Assembly (NCBI GenBank): GCA_008360975.2
Contig: CM039188.1
Coordinates: 24,455,944 to 24,519,943 of the forward strand
Length of the DNA stretch: 64,000 nucleotides
Source: Lichenostomus cassidix
Lineage: Eukaryota > Chordata > Aves > Passeriformes > Meliphagidae
Direction of reading: 5' to 3'
A model generated the notes under the pieces. The model made no database searches, was not told where the DNA came from, and was given only the letters and a program-made list of their open reading frames with translations. Below, piece by piece: positions 35,841 through 49,600 of the stretch. Position 1 is the first letter of the stretch. Each line of letters starts with the position of its first letter. The position numbers and the translations under genes were made by a program.

Positions 35841-38355
35841 TATGTTTTCACAAGCAGGGTGCATAAGCAAGTCCACACTAAAATCAGAGGAACTGTGGTG
35901 GTTGTCAGCAGCCAAAATCTTGCTGTGGAAAATATCAGCACAAGGTATTTAAGCAAGTTAATTGTTTGGCTTATTTTTTCCCCTCCACTGATATAGTCTC
36001 TTCTCAGAGTCCATTTATTCAAGCTGGGATCAGCAGATAATTCCTCCTGAGCTGCTAAAGATAACTTCCTGTTATACAACTCACGTTAGTGGTATTATTT
36101 TAATAACCTAATGATTAGTTAATTCCGTTCTTAATCTGTTCCATATGCAACAGGTTAGTCTACTTTGGCTTTAAGCAACATGTTTTGAATTCCAGTCTCC
36201 ATATTTTAGTTTATCTCTAATCAATATGAGTTGTAATAATTCCTGTTTCTAAAGAGTATCATAATCATGTTTTCTGTCCTGATTTGATGTCCATTTCCTA
36301 TCTTAATAACTATGTAAATAATTACTTAGATTTTGTACACAATATATAGTATAACCTCAAATGCATATACTGGGCCATTTATTTTGGTAATTTACCTACA
36401 TTTCCCAAACTGAGCCATTCAGTTACTCTTATTTGTAACACAGAAATCTGAGGAAGAGATGAAATATGAATACGAACCTGCATTTTTAATTTAGGTTCTT
36501 GGCTATGAAAGCATCTTTTTCAAAGGGTAGTATAAGAAACATACTTGGAAATCTAAGCACATCTACATAAAACTGTGAGAAAGACTACTTTTTCACCTTC
36601 CAGGAAAAACAGGTTGGAAGAGCTTTCTTAGTGTCCCCTAACCATCACAAATGTATTTTCCTGGTTTGGGAGCAAGAAGCATGAGATAAGACAAATGTGT
36701 AATTACTTCTTGACCCACTCTTCTGGGTTATACATTTTCATGAGGTGCCATGATTCATTATTTGCATTGATATGTACAGAAGGATGGGGCTGCTTAGTTG
36801 ATATTCATTTATTCAACAGTCTGTAATCTATATTTAATGGAGTACCAGACTGTGGCATAATAAACCGTTTAAAAAGATAGCTGCTGCTTACACAGGGGTT
36901 ATTGCTTGCATAACCTGTACTTATTTTTCATTACAAAACTAAAAGAGCAAAGCATAATTCACACAAGAAAATGAAGTTAACATTTAATGGCTTGAAAAAT
37001 GATAGTGTACCATAATGCTGTGCAGTACTCTGAACACTTATAAAACAAAACAAGGGAGAAAAAAAATAAATACAAATAAAAAGGCATTAACAGTGCACTT
37101 TGAAATATGTGCACCAAAGCAAAACAATGCATTCTAGTTTGCCACCTGCTTAGCAGGACCACTAAATGATTGCTAATTAATCTGAAGCAAGTTACTGAGC
37201 ACACACAAAGACCTTCAGTGGCACAAACGCCCAAATATTTTTCTTACTTTTTTTTTACATTTGCTAAATTTCTGTTCCTTATGTTTTCCTCCGTGGAAAT
37301 AGTTGTTTTCACATCATGCCTAAAAGTGCTATTACCATCCAGATTTTATTAAGATGAAAAGTCTGATTCCCAAACAGATAGCAGAATGAGGGAGGTGTGC
37401 CCTGGTAATCACGATCAGGATCAGTTAATGGGGAGATGGTGGAAGCCCTAAATTTTGGGGTCTTTACCAGTCTAACATCTTTGACCATCTCTGTAATAAT
37501 AGGGTTTCCAAGTCATCTCTGGTTGGACTTCCAGATCAGCTTAGCTTCTAAAAACAAATGGTGTTTCAGTCAGCATCTGTAGCCCTGCAGAATTCTGAAG
37601 TTCCTCAGACTGGGAAATAGGACTTTTGTTCTTGCTGAAAGCTTGACAGGCACATTTTCTTGCATACACTGGAAGTTCTCTAGTGACAGCAGCAGCAGAG
37701 TGTGGGTTCAGGAAGTTCAGCTCTTCCTCCTTTGGGAAGTCATGGAGTCCCCAGCACCACCTTCCACTGAGGGACCTAAAAACCAAATCAACAGATGGAA
37801 ATGTCAGTAGAAAATGACATCTGTGGCCATCTCCTGCTGGCATATGGAGGTGAGTTATCCTACAGTAATTTGAAGGGAAACTTTCACATTCCAGGCAGCA
37901 GAAAATTGTTTCCTGTTGAGAGTGGTGACTTCTGTTTCAGACAAAAAAACCCCACATAGTCTTCTTAGATGAATGTCAAGAGAAAAAAAATAGATTAAAT
38001 AAATAAATAAAACACTCTCAAGGGCATTAGAAACATAATTAAATTGGTGGCTAAAGGATTTCAAGTGCCAATTAAGGGTCATTGTAGGGTTGGAGAAATT
38101 GGAGAAGTTTTATTTAATCCTTACATTTAAGAAGCTTTTTCTGCTTGTAATGCTATCACGTTGTATAATTCAGTGAGTAAACGTGATATACATAGAAAAT
38201 TAATGATCATGCCTTGTTGCCTTTTTAAGCTCCCTTTTTCTGTGTATATCTGCTGAAGAACTTTTCTATTTTAGTGTCTTTGCTTGCTCTCTTCTGGGAC
38301 TTGCATAAACACCACAGAAAGCTGACACCTGGGAATCCTTGCAGTTGCCTTAAGG

Positions 38356-38393
38356 GCAATTAGCTATAAAAGACAGGGCTAAAAGCTAATTGC
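38356..38393. repeat. 10-bp inverted repeat GCAATTAGCT / AGCTAATTGC
   Basis: Perfect 10-bp arms (38356-38365 and 38384-38393) are separated by 18 bp. Each arm contains an ATTA homeodomain core, so it may be a paired binding site or simply a small hairpin. Confidence 0.8.
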
Positions 38394-39347
38394 TCTGGTT
38401 TAGTTCTCAAAGTGCAGGTGAAGTTTGCTGAGAAATGGAAGTTGAAGGGGAGAAAGGCCAGTTAAAATTTTCTCTCTTGAGTTTAACCAGAGCTTTTAGG
38501 ACTGAAAACTTCTGCCAGTTCAGCAGTAAATCTGTTCTGGTGTCTGCTGGGATGAGGTCCTGAGTTTTCACTTTTTCATTTACATTCTTGGGGATATTTT
38601 GTGCCTTTCTTTCCCTTATTGGGGAGCTGGCAGGGAAACAGCATCAAAAATGTGATGGGACTGGAAAGAAGAAAAGACCTAGACTGTCAATACATCTAGA
38701 GACTGTGTGGCTGCAAAGTGTGCTGGGATTTAAACTGGGTATATGATGACCACTGGAGGAATCAGCAAAAGGAATTTGTGATGTTCTTCACTTGGCTTGA
38801 TCAGTAGAATCAATGCACTGTCTTACTGGGTACTTTCTACATTAGATATGTAGTGCAAAATGGATGTTTAGGAAAGATTTGAAACTGGTTCTATGTATTT
38901 GGGTAAGGGTGTGGGAGGAGTGCAATGGAAAATTATAAAATAGCTGCTGTATTCTGAACAGTCAACTCAGTGGAATTAGGAGAGTAAATGCATTCCCATC
39001 TCAAAATCTCTGACTCCTCAAACAATTTTCCTGTCACAACTAAAGATTTTCAGAATGTTCAGTTTGAAACAAACACACAAAATGCTTGTTTCAGTGTCTC
39101 TAAAACATCCTGTTTCTACCACTTTATCTTTTGACTCTACTATTTGAAAACAAAATTGAGACAAAAATTTTTCTCCTATTCATTTTGAAATGTCAAAAAA
39201 TGTATGAATAATGAGTGAAGGAAGGAAATCACAAAGTCTGGGTTCAGAAATCTGCCTAAATTACCCAATTCTACAAATAGCACTGATAATCGAACACATG
39301 TCTTCAAAAAGCCCCCAGCTGGCTCTATTACCATGAATTAGACCTAG

Positions 39348-39374
39348 ATTTACTGACAATCATTTACTGACAAT
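39348..39374. repeat. 13-bp direct duplication
   Basis: ATTTACTGACAAT occurs at 39348-39360 and again at 39362-39374, one base apart. It is a small slippage duplication. Confidence 0.9.
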
Positions 39375-39654
39375 GTTGAACAAACTGTAGTTTGCTCCCT
39401 CATATTTCAAAAATATGTCTTGGTGTAATGTATATATCCCAGAAAGGCCAGAGCACTTGATTGCTGTCTCCCTCTCACCAATGGGATGGTTGTGTTTTGT
39501 TCCCTGGTATTTATCCAGATGCATAAGGTCAGCCAAAACTAGCCCATTCCATGCACCTTTTTCTGTCCCTTAGCTTCTTACTTTCTGGCTGAGAGAAGTT
39601 ATTTGACTCTCTTGCTATCATGTCCTTTGAGACTGATATGAAATTGTGCTTAGC

Positions 39655-39684
39655 AATTTGGGCACGAGGGAATTTGGGCACGAG
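39655..39684. repeat. 16-bp tandem duplication
   Basis: AATTTGGGCACGAGGG (39655-39670) is directly followed by a second copy matching its first 14 bases (39671-39684). The duplicated CpG in each copy suggests a recent event. Confidence 0.9.
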
Positions 39685-40253
39685 AATTAGGAAGGGAAGA
39701 GACCAGGCATGTTCTCACGACCTAACCAGATCTGTTACATTTCCTTGGCTAAGACTGAGGCAATTGAGCTGTTGGAGATCCTATTTTACATTTGCTAAAT
39801 TTATATCCTTGCTGTAATGAAAGATCAGGCAGAGTTTAGCAGTAAGGTTACCTAAGAATGGTTAATAATTTGGAAGGTTTGGACCCAGATACAGCAAATT
39901 GACTTGACGAGTGTCTGCAAACCATCTCCTACTGAAAAATGGAGAGAGGTCAGGTCTTGAAATGCCCTGGAGAAGGATGCTTTGAGACAGGTAGATATAT
40001 GACTTGCTAGAGAAAGTAGGAATTTGTGGATTTGTGATATGTGCTGTGGAGTGATATAGTATTAATTTTGTATGTTCAAATGCAAATGTGAATGAGTATA
40101 ATCGAGGTAAAGTTGTCACACATCTTGAATGGAAATCCAGAAATGGTTTGCCCAGATTTCAGAGCTCACTGTTGAGACTACTAAATTGGTGGTGCCAACA
40201 TTTCCAGAACAGTCAAGTAGAATTCGAAAGGGAGATATTGTTTTCTCTTTAAT

Positions 40254-40308
40254 GTAAAAAAACCCAAAACCCCAAAAAAACAACAAACCAAAACAGAAAC
40301 AAAACCCC
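40254..40308. repeat. A/C-rich CAAAA-like low-complexity tract
   Basis: An A-rich tract broken by short C runs. The minus strand therefore has GGGG/GGG blocks among T, but only three runs of three or more G, which is too few for a canonical G-quadruplex. Confidence 0.8.
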
Positions 40309-43300
40309 ACCTTTTTCTAGTCATTAAGCATTTTCAAGCAAATCAGGATGACTTTGATATGTATGGGTAAGAAAACTCTCAACAGAAATGTGTTTTAGGT
40401 TGGGAGCTAGAGCATGCATTTGGGGAGAGGAGTTCAAACCCATACAGGGGAAGGATAGGTTAGAGTGTAGGGTTCCCCTGCTCCACACAGGACCTGTGGC
40501 CCCAAGCTGATGGCTGGAGAGGAACCACCACTGTCTCCTCTCTCTTCCACACAGAGCAGAGAACTTGATCCCTGAGATCTGTCTTGGTGCCCAAAGGACA
40601 GTTAGCTGAATGAGAAGGGAAGATGGCAGCTTGTGATTAGATATAGGTTTAACTTTGTGGTTGCTCATCTTAAATACTCTGTCATTTCCTGGAGATGCTA
40701 AAAATGGGCAGAGAAATCACCAGAGACATTTAAAATGTATAAAGATAAGTGCCTCAAGTATCAGAAGTGGCAGTATTTTCATAGGTGTGCCTTTAAGATT
40801 TGGTTATTTTGCTGTTATTTCAGATATTTGAGTGTACTTTTGGTAGCACTTTTCTAAGATACAGCTGAATGAGGCTGGCAAAATCAGCTCCTCATGTTCA
40901 GCACTAGGGAAGTCCAATTGCCTGCAGAGGCAGCCAGCTGCAGCAGGGAAAGGACCCAGCTTTCCTGGCTTGCTAGGCTGATCCTGAAGGCTTTGATGAC
41001 TCGGTCTGTGTTCTGCTCCAGTAGCAGGTGGGGGCTGAAAATGAACAAAAGAAACAAGTAGCAGGGGAAAAACATCAGGGCGTGAAAAGGAAATGCTTTC
41101 TGCTTTGAAAACCCCATTTCACTAAATAATTGAGTTCCCTCTCCATGTGCAGGCTTGTTCCATATGCTCAAAGTTTAAGCTAAGTATTTGCTTCTTTTTA
41201 TTACTTCTCTGTTATCAGTAGAAACATGTAATCTTGGGCTTACTGCTAAGTGTGTATCTGTCTTCAGTTTTTATGCTCTGTAATTCCCAAGGAAATCAGT
41301 TCCAGATATCTTGCATTGAAAAACTGTGCTCACTCTGCAGGCTAGAGGAGTTTTAAAACTGCAGGCAATGATGGTAATCCTTTGTGTAGTTACACTGGTG
41401 TAAAGCCTGAGTAATTTTAATATAGCAAAGAGATGCATTAGGGTTGCTATTCTCTGGAGGATGCTCACTAATTATTTCTAGATAAGGTGATGGGAATAAT
41501 TAGTGCTAGATATTGGAATGAGCACTCAATGTAATTTGTGTCCACATAATAATACCAACATCTACTTCAGTTCAACTTCTATTATCACTTTTTTTTTTCC
41601 TTTTAAATTGAGAAGGTACAAGAAAGCCTGCTAAAAATACATGAAGTGAACTGTAGATTTGTCTTTTTGAACACTGCAGATGTGTATCAGGCAATGAGGT
41701 TTATAATATGAATGGATTTGTGTGGCTGACACCACTGGTAGCTGGATCACTGTGCAGTGAATGTGGCAGAGGGGATGGTGCTGAGTTTGAGCTGAGCTCA
41801 GCAGTGGCACTCAGTGCTTGGGTAGAGGTTACAAAGAACAGGCTGACCCACCCACTTCTCTTCAACACAAACAGGGAGAGACTCAGTTTGGGCTGAGGGA
41901 GAGCTGCTGAGTTTCCCATGTTCATCCAAAGCTGTATCTCAGTTCTGATCAGTTAAGAATCATTCCTAATACTCATTAAAAATCAAAGTTCTGCTCCAAA
42001 TGAGACTACTGTGTTTCCAGATTGGTTCCCTTTCCACAAGGAGCCTAGCGGAATACAGGATATTTCACCTTTTCTTCAAGCATAGCATATTGAGATAATT
42101 TGTGCCTGGAGGTATCAGGAACATGTTTCCCATAACACTCACAGAAGGATATGGAGAGTAAAGCTGCCCTAAGTATAATCATCTTATTCTGAGTAGTCTT
42201 TTGAAATTAGGATTTTTTTTTTACATTTTTCTTTTAGTTTGAGGAAATTCTTCCAATCCTGTTCTCTTCCTGGAAACTGCTGTCTTCCAACAGTACCTTG
42301 CACACTAACACCAGTTTTTTTAGAGTTATTTTAGCCAATCATTTGTTGGCTCAAGGAGCTCGCCCTGGCAAGAAGCCTGTTTTGTGCTTTTTCCTCTATA
42401 AATTTTCAGTACAGATTTGGGCTTTCTCAACCCAACCCCAATACACTGTTTCAGCTGGCATTATCACCCACCTTTGAAGATAGCTGGGTGCCGACACTGA
42501 AGGACACTGATACTAGAGCTGTTTTGTTGTTCCAACAGAAGTGACCTCACAGTATTTCACCTGTAATTTCTCTTAGAGAATCCCCAGTACCTTCAAGTTT
42601 AAGCACTGTGTAATTCTATCAGGTGATGCTCCCACTCAGCCATCAGGGATCACCTGGAGACCTTCCCTTTCATTCCCGGCAGTCACCATGAGATGGCAGT
42701 TGTCACTTGCTGGACTTGTTTCACTCCATTTGAACCACAACGACTCAAAGCTTATTGATCCTTGGAGACACTGAGCTTTCCAGCTCTGCCGTTCGCTGTT
42801 CGCAGCATGCAAGTGTGAAACTTTACAAGTGACTTTTAAAGGCAGCCAAGGAATGTGTGAGACAGATTGTTAGGGGAGAAAAAAAAGAAAAACAAAACAA
42901 CAATCCAACATTATTTAATTTGATGGTGCAGAGCTTTATGCCAAAGTAAGGCATGTGTTTGCTGTTAGCAATCAAAGAGGTTTAGCAATGAAAAGTGACA
43001 TTTTGTTTATGGGATTTTACAAGCAGGGATTCCCTAGGGAAATTAATCTGGCCCTCTGGAATGCTGCCCTCCTCCATGTCATTTTCCCTGCAGCCCCAGC
43101 ATTTTTTTACCACAAAGCTTTATGTTCGTTTTGGAGTAGATAGAACCCAGAGGGAGGGATGTGGGTGCAGTAGGTAGCTTCCCTAACTCCACATTGAATT
43201 GTAAACCCATGGCAGGTCTCCAGCATTTTCACAGCGCTTCCTAATAAATCATCAGACCCAGATCCTGGACTGCAGCTAATAAGCTACCATCTAGAGAGCT

Positions 43301-44526
43301 GGGCTTTATTTTGTCCTTTCAATAAAATCCCAGAACACAAACCCTAGCTTTTTAAAATAGTGGTCCCCAAACATAGCCTGGAGGCAGTCTAAATAATTTA
43401 GGCTCTTCTTCATTGCTGTATTCTGTGGGAAAAAAAAGATGCCTGGAAATTCTCAACTTATTTTTTAATAACAGATTGCTCCAATTTGTGCCTCCATTCT
43501 CTCTAGCTGTATTCCCACTCCATTTTCAGCTGCACAAGTTTATCTCATCTTTTCATGAGCTGAGTGTCCTATAGTTTTTCTAATGTGTGTTCAAACAATT
43601 GCTCCCCTCCATCACATAGGTGGTCAAATGATACACATGCATAAGTACATTGCTTCCTACTGATGTTTTGCTTTTGTGGAAGTCAGTAGTACCTTATATT
43701 TATAGCTTGCAAATTTTATCATCTAATTTTCAATGTAGCTTTATGTCTAAAACCATGAGAGGGTACTATAGTTAAACACATTAACACCATCAATAATTTT
43801 AAAATAGTAAATAAATGACACCATGGTTATTATATGCTGGGGGTTCAAGGAAAGGAAAGTGATAAACACATGTAGAATTGCTGTGTTTTCAGCCATTTTC
43901 TTGCAAAGCCAAGGCCTTGAGCCATGGAAGTGATCTTTACACTGTCAGCTATCCTGATCGACAGGATTGATAATGGAGGATGAAATTGTATTTTCCAATG
44001 TTGAGTTTATTTCTCTTTGAAATGAGTCCCCGATTTGTCTAGGCTAGAAGGGACTGAGATGTATATGTCTGGGCTCTTCTATAAGGGGATATTAAATTTC
44101 ACCCTTGTAAAAGACAATTTCAGAGCATAAAGTAAGATTTGGCTAAGGAAAGGCATCAAATCCTGGCTTTGAAGAGGTGATGAAGGCTCTACACTTTCCT
44201 CAAGAGTTTCTCAGTCAATCTCTTTGTCAAGCATGCATGTAGCAAATTCCTCACTCTTATATTTGTGATTCAGTTTCCAGACTCTGGTTACGCCTTTCAC
44301 CAAAAGATTAAAGGGTTCTTTAGGCACCATACCTCCTCTCTTTGAACATACATACTTCAACCAAGTTGTCTTTCACTCTTCTTTTCTGATTAGTTAGGCA
44401 GATTGAGCTCTCTGAATCCCACAATCAAGCTTTTTTCCCCAGCTTTAGAAGAAATTTCTGAGAGTCACTTTATACCTTTCTGGTATTGTGCTTCTCTTCT
44501 GATTTATCCTTGCTCTTCAGCATCCT

Positions 44527-44560
44527 AAAAAAAAGAAAAAAGAAAAAAGAAAAAAAATAA
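44527..44560. repeat. AAAAAAG simple repeat
   Basis: A homopurine tract of A runs separated by single G at 7-bp spacing, ending in an A8 run. It is ordinary microsatellite sequence. Confidence 0.9.
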
Positions 44561-46544
44561 GTAGAGGTATTTTGCAACTGCCTGATATCTAGAAATCTAA
44601 TGAGCTGTAAAAAGTTGTAGCTCTAAATTAATCTAAGAAGTCATTTAGTGACCAAAATTTTCCAACCAGATCCTATGAGGAGGGAAAATTTCTCTCATTC
44701 TCCCTTGGAGTCCATGAAGGAAGACAATGGTAAACAAAGTTGTCAAACTAGCAAAATCAGCCATCTTAGAAGGGGAAGACTAAATATTTTCCCTTTTGCT
44801 TTAAAAATCATGGCATAGACTTAAAAAAATAAGAACAATTTTAATGGAAAAATCGGTGTCCATTCCAGAATAAGCAGGGCCTTGTGTTTTTCTGTCTCTA
44901 GTGAGTTCCTGAGTCTCAGTGGGACAGGGTGAAATATATTTTTCCAATGTCTCTTAATGACTGCCTATGATACCATGTGTCTCTGTGGGGCAGAATCTGT
45001 CCTTCTCAAGGTTATAATCCTCTGTGAGCTCCCCTGGGATCTGATCCACCAGGGTTTCCTTTCCAATTCAGAAAAGGGTGAAAAGAGCAGTACAGATGAG
45101 AACAAGACTGGTAGATTGGTAGCTCTAGGGCAGTACAGACTGATTACCAGTAGGAATGTTAGAGAAGAACTGAGTCCTCCTCAAGAATTTGTAAGAGTCT
45201 GGACAGAAAAAAAAAAAAATAAAAAAAATTATCAAAGTTGTGGATGGTAAGGATGTTATCCTATCTCTCATGATCATTTCCTTCACTGGAGTCTCTGCCC
45301 TGATTGGGAATTAGAAGGTAGAATTCTGGGCAGAAAACAAAGGTGAACAAAGAACTAGGGAAGAAAAGAAATACAAATCCAAAAAATCAAAAGATCTTCA
45401 CTCTGGCAAATTTTCTAGAATATCTCTGTGAATACCTGATGAAAAAGCAACAGCATAGGGTGGAATACCAGAATTTGTTTTCTGCTAGGGGGAGAAAGTG
45501 GATATTTTACTAAGAAGTTTATTTTAAAATAAAATCTGCCTTTAGCAAACCAAAACTTTATTACAGTCAAGAGCATTACATGGTTTTTTATAAATATATG
45601 TACAGGCTTTTGATAAAACTTTAGTCTTTTTCTCCCTCCCTTCTCTCTTTCCATCTCTTTCCCACCTGTTTGGTTTAGCAGTTCTGTTTCACTTCCAGCA
45701 ATTATGTATTATGCATGCACAATTCAGCAAAGCTAACAAGAGTTCTGCAGCACACTATCTTTATACATAAGTACTCCTCTTGAAAGCATAAAATCAGATT
45801 GCAATTGTTTAATAACAACTGCTTTTGTAATAACAAAAGAAATTAGGCTCTCTGAGACATATTTTTATGGGGACATAAGCCCTGTAGATACTTTGTTGTT
45901 TTTTTAGTAATCTCACGTTTCTCTGGTTATGCACAGAAAAATACTTAAAAGAGTTATTTTGCCTGGAAATTGTTCTTCCCTATGTGTTCAATGCTCAGCA
46001 TAAGTTCCCAGTTTGGTTAATGTTGCACTCGCTTGATTTACACTGCTGGGTTTGCCTATATAGGTAGGCATATTTCTTAACAACCTACAAACAAAAGCCT
46101 TAAAATACTAGAACTTTGCTAACATTTTTAATGCAATGAAAATGTCTTGGGTTTAGAGAGGATATTTTTCAGAACTCGTAGCAGGAATTAGACTGTTTGG
46201 ATTTTGTTTTTAACTCTCAAATATCTAATTTTGGTATTCTAAATGTAGTGGAAATGCAATTGTTCCTTTAAACTGAGAATTTCTGGAGTTGTGTGACTGC
46301 TAAATGTGAAATAGATTTGATATTAAAATAATAATAAAAAAATCTCAACTATGATGAGCATTTAGGTACCAAATAAATATTTACAGGAAAATTTCAGTGT
46401 TAATGGTTGGTGGCTCAGAAATTAATTCATGGAGGGAAAAGAGGATATTTTGTCTTTCTTCAGGGTACGCAAACCTAATATTTGCCTTCCAGGACACACT
46501 TCTGATTTACAGGAAAATTCATGGTTTTGGTGGAAAAACAAAAC
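44561..46544. other. Non-coding sequence, no gene recognised
   Basis: Unique AT-rich sequence. A poly-A run with one T lies at about 45208-45230. Open frames of 79-97 codons (44957-45250 plus, 45415-45654 minus) are unfamiliar. Confidence 0.55.
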
Positions 46545-46628
46545 AAAAGAAAAAAAAACCCACTCCAGCAATCTCTTACCCTTTTCTTTTTTTCTTTTTT
46601 TCTTTTTTTCTTTTTTTCTTTTTTTTTA
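46545..46628. repeat. A-rich tract facing a CTTTTTTT octamer repeat
   Basis: A purine tract (46545-46558) is followed after about 22 bp by a pyrimidine tract (46581-46627). The latter contains four exact CTTTTTTT units in a row (46586-46617) plus an extended fifth. The two tracts are complementary, so they can pair as a hairpin. The regular 8-bp period marks it as an expanded microsatellite. Lysine- or phenylalanine-rich open frames here are composition artefacts. Confidence 0.9.
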
Positions 46629-49600
46629 ATCACTGTCTGAGCTTTAAAGGTGGAATTGAAGAGGAAGGAAGAAAGGAAGAGTAGCACATCTGGACAGGCA
46701 ATAACAATAGAGCCTGAAAACTCTTACCACATTCCTGTATAAAATAGAAGCCAACTAGTGAGAAGTGAGAAGCATAATTACAGTGAAAATTTAATTCTTT
46801 ACCTGTTAACAGTCAGTCCAGCAATATAGACAAGACATAAAGATATTTTAAAAATCTTATAGTGCAATATTTCATTTCTACAGATTTTTTTCGTTTTTAA
46901 AACCTGAGCAACTTAGTAAAAACAAAATAATTCACTTAATATCTCCAAGTTGCAGAATCGGCACTTTAAGATGAATTTATTTTTCTTCATTTTCTTAACT
47001 AAAAATGTTTCACAATCTGAAGGCCAATTGTTACAACATCAGCAAAGCAAGGGGAACAGTCCAGAATGCTACTCTGGCAGCGTGTCTGTTTCTTCATCCT
47101 TGTATTTGAAACAGCTCTGATCTACGAGTAGGCTTTGACTTTGTGAGGAAGGAAGATGGGACCTGGGGTAACACACGCTCTATTTCTGTGCTGGCTGATG
47201 ACAGGAGAGCCTGGTAAATGACAGAGCTGGAGCCGGGAGGGGATCAAACACACGGCAGCAGCTGTCACAGGCTCCTCGCTGCGAGTGCATGCAGGGGACT
47301 TCAAAAGCTGCAGTTCTCCAGGGATTCCTTGAACTTGCCTTTGTTTTTCCTTTTGTTGTTATTGTTGCTCTTTCCCCATTCTTGACTCCCTGCCTGGCTT
47401 TTCTGTGTTGCTACATCTTCTTCTCATCCCTTCTGAGTCAAATTGGGAAGCTGTGAATATATCCTGGTGTCGTGTCTTCAGAGGATATGAATTTTTATTT
47501 GCTATTATAATCCATAATCATCATTATTTTGTTGCATTTATGTAGTGCTGCTGGTCTGGTAATGGTTTTAGAAAACGAGGGAAAGGAAGGTCCTAGCCTA
47601 AAGGATTTTACAGTCTATTTGTGAGACAAGCTACATCACAGTCAGCACAGTCTGGGAGCTGAGGGGAGCCCTAGGATAATGAAGCCAGAGGAAAAGAAAG
47701 TATCATTTAGAGCATGTTTTCCTCTTAACTGGTCTGTTTATTGACTTGCCTTACCTTGCAACAAAAAACTCCTGTGAGCTTGTCTGGTCAGGCGTGAAAT
47801 TGGCAGCAGAAATGTAGGAAGATAAACAAACACAAAGGCCAAAAAAAACCCCCAGACAAACTTCATGCACTTAAATTCAACTCAGGCTGACAGTCAGGGC
47901 CACCAGCACTTTTTTTGTAGCTATTCTCCTTTGGATTTGTAAATTTAGGAAAGCAGAAGGTACCAGTGAGGTGTGGCAGTGAGCCCATCTCAGCTGGTAC
48001 CATGTCTTAGACCACTTGGTTAGAGATGAGGATCTCTCTAGTTGACAGATTTGGTGCTATCTGTCCTGTCAGAGAACAGCTCTGTTTTCTAACAGCTTCA
48101 GACACACAGGTCACTGCAAACTTTTAAATTGAAAACCACGTATTTTTCCATGGTACCCATCCATATCTTCCCTCTTGTGACACAAGTGGCTGTAGGAAAG
48201 GGAATTAAACCAGTTGGAAAGACTATCATTTGCTCAGCTGATAGCCTGAGGATAGTGTCACAGACATGCTGCTGACACATGTAATCCACTTAGCATGAGG
48301 GGAACAATTTTTTTGCAAATGAATGAGCCATTGGAACAAGTGCAGGCATCCAGGGATTTCTGTGAAGTAGATGGAAGGGAAACTGGGTGCCATGAACAGA
48401 TTAAACACACTTCCATCTGTTTCTGGGTGGAATTCAGCATAATTTAAGGCAGTGCATGATCTTCTATGTCATTCCCACTTCCCCGCAACACATATGCACA
48501 CTAAGATCAATAGAGACTTGCAAAGGTTTTGTCTGATTAGAATTTGTGATGGGACTAAGACATTTTCCCAAGTAATGACTTATTTGACCCCTACTTCAGG
48601 TTAAAATTGTAAAATACTCAGCCTTTTCACAAGTGATCATCCTGATGATCTATTTTTCTTTACAAAGAAGGCAAAGCCCGTGTACAGCAAGGCAAAGCAG
48701 CTTACAGAGCATTTGTGTAAAATTTATTCTGATTTTTTTCCACAGAAGCTTTGAAGAATGTCCTTTTTTAAAACAATGCTAGGAAAAAAATGTTTATCTC
48801 TGGGTTAAAAAAAAGCTTGCAATATTTGCTGAGTTATCAAGATGCCCTCTATGTTCATGTTCTCATTCTTTAAATTATATTTCTTCTGACAAACTCATTT
48901 TCAGTCACAGTAATGAGCAGATAAACAAGGGGTAGCAGTGGATATCTGCAGAGTGAATAGAATAATTCAGAAGGGGAACTTTTTTCCCTGAAGAGCATGT
49001 CAGCTCCTAAAAATTTATGCATCTAGCCTTGAGATATGCAAGCCATATGCATAAATAAATAAGCTTTTGAATGCATACCATAGGTTTTGGCAATGCTGGA
49101 GATATCAGGTGAGGGGGAAACCAGAAAAAAAGATTCTGACTATTGAGGAGGTACAATATATTGGGTGTAGCAATTAGACAATGAAGCTGTCCCTAATAGA
49201 TCCATCTTATGGCTCTTGGAACTTTGGTAGCCATGAACCTGAGGTTTTTATCAAATGCTTTACAATCTTCCGCTGAGCATATTATCATTTTATGAAATAT
49301 TGAGGGAGGAAGATGTCCATCCCATAACATCACCATCAGAGGCAGAAAAGACAGAAGTTTGGTGTCCAAACCTTATGGAATAAGACTCCTAGGGGTATTT
49401 TTAGTTTACAGCTGCAGGATGTCATGGTTTCACAGGTAGCTCTGGTGGGAACCCAGAGAATACCTGTTAATGGCAGGGATCCTCAGGGTCTCCTGAAGGT
49501 GTGTTTTGGAGAAATCCATGGAAGGAGCTCCCTGTCTTTCTGAAATACTGCTTTACTAACTGGAATACATTTTTCTATTAAAAATAGAAAAAGCAGAAGG

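Larger units (their letters stand above)
35841..44526. other. Non-coding sequence, no gene recognised
   Basis: Unique sequence with small tandem duplications at 39348-39374 and 39655-39684, an inverted repeat at 38356-38393 and an A/C-rich run at 40254-40308. Patches at 37090-37200 (homeodomain-like 'tgattgctaattaatct') and 42660-42860 (mixed composition, several CpG) have the look of conserved non-coding DNA, but this cannot be judged from one sequence. Confidence 0.5.

Noticed and set aside
40254..40308. G-quadruplex on the minus strand
   Set aside because: Only three runs of three or more G are present; a canonical quadruplex needs four.
46397..46687. Lysine-rich or phenylalanine-rich open frames
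   Set aside because: They are produced by the A-rich and CTTTTTTT simple repeats and have no independent support.
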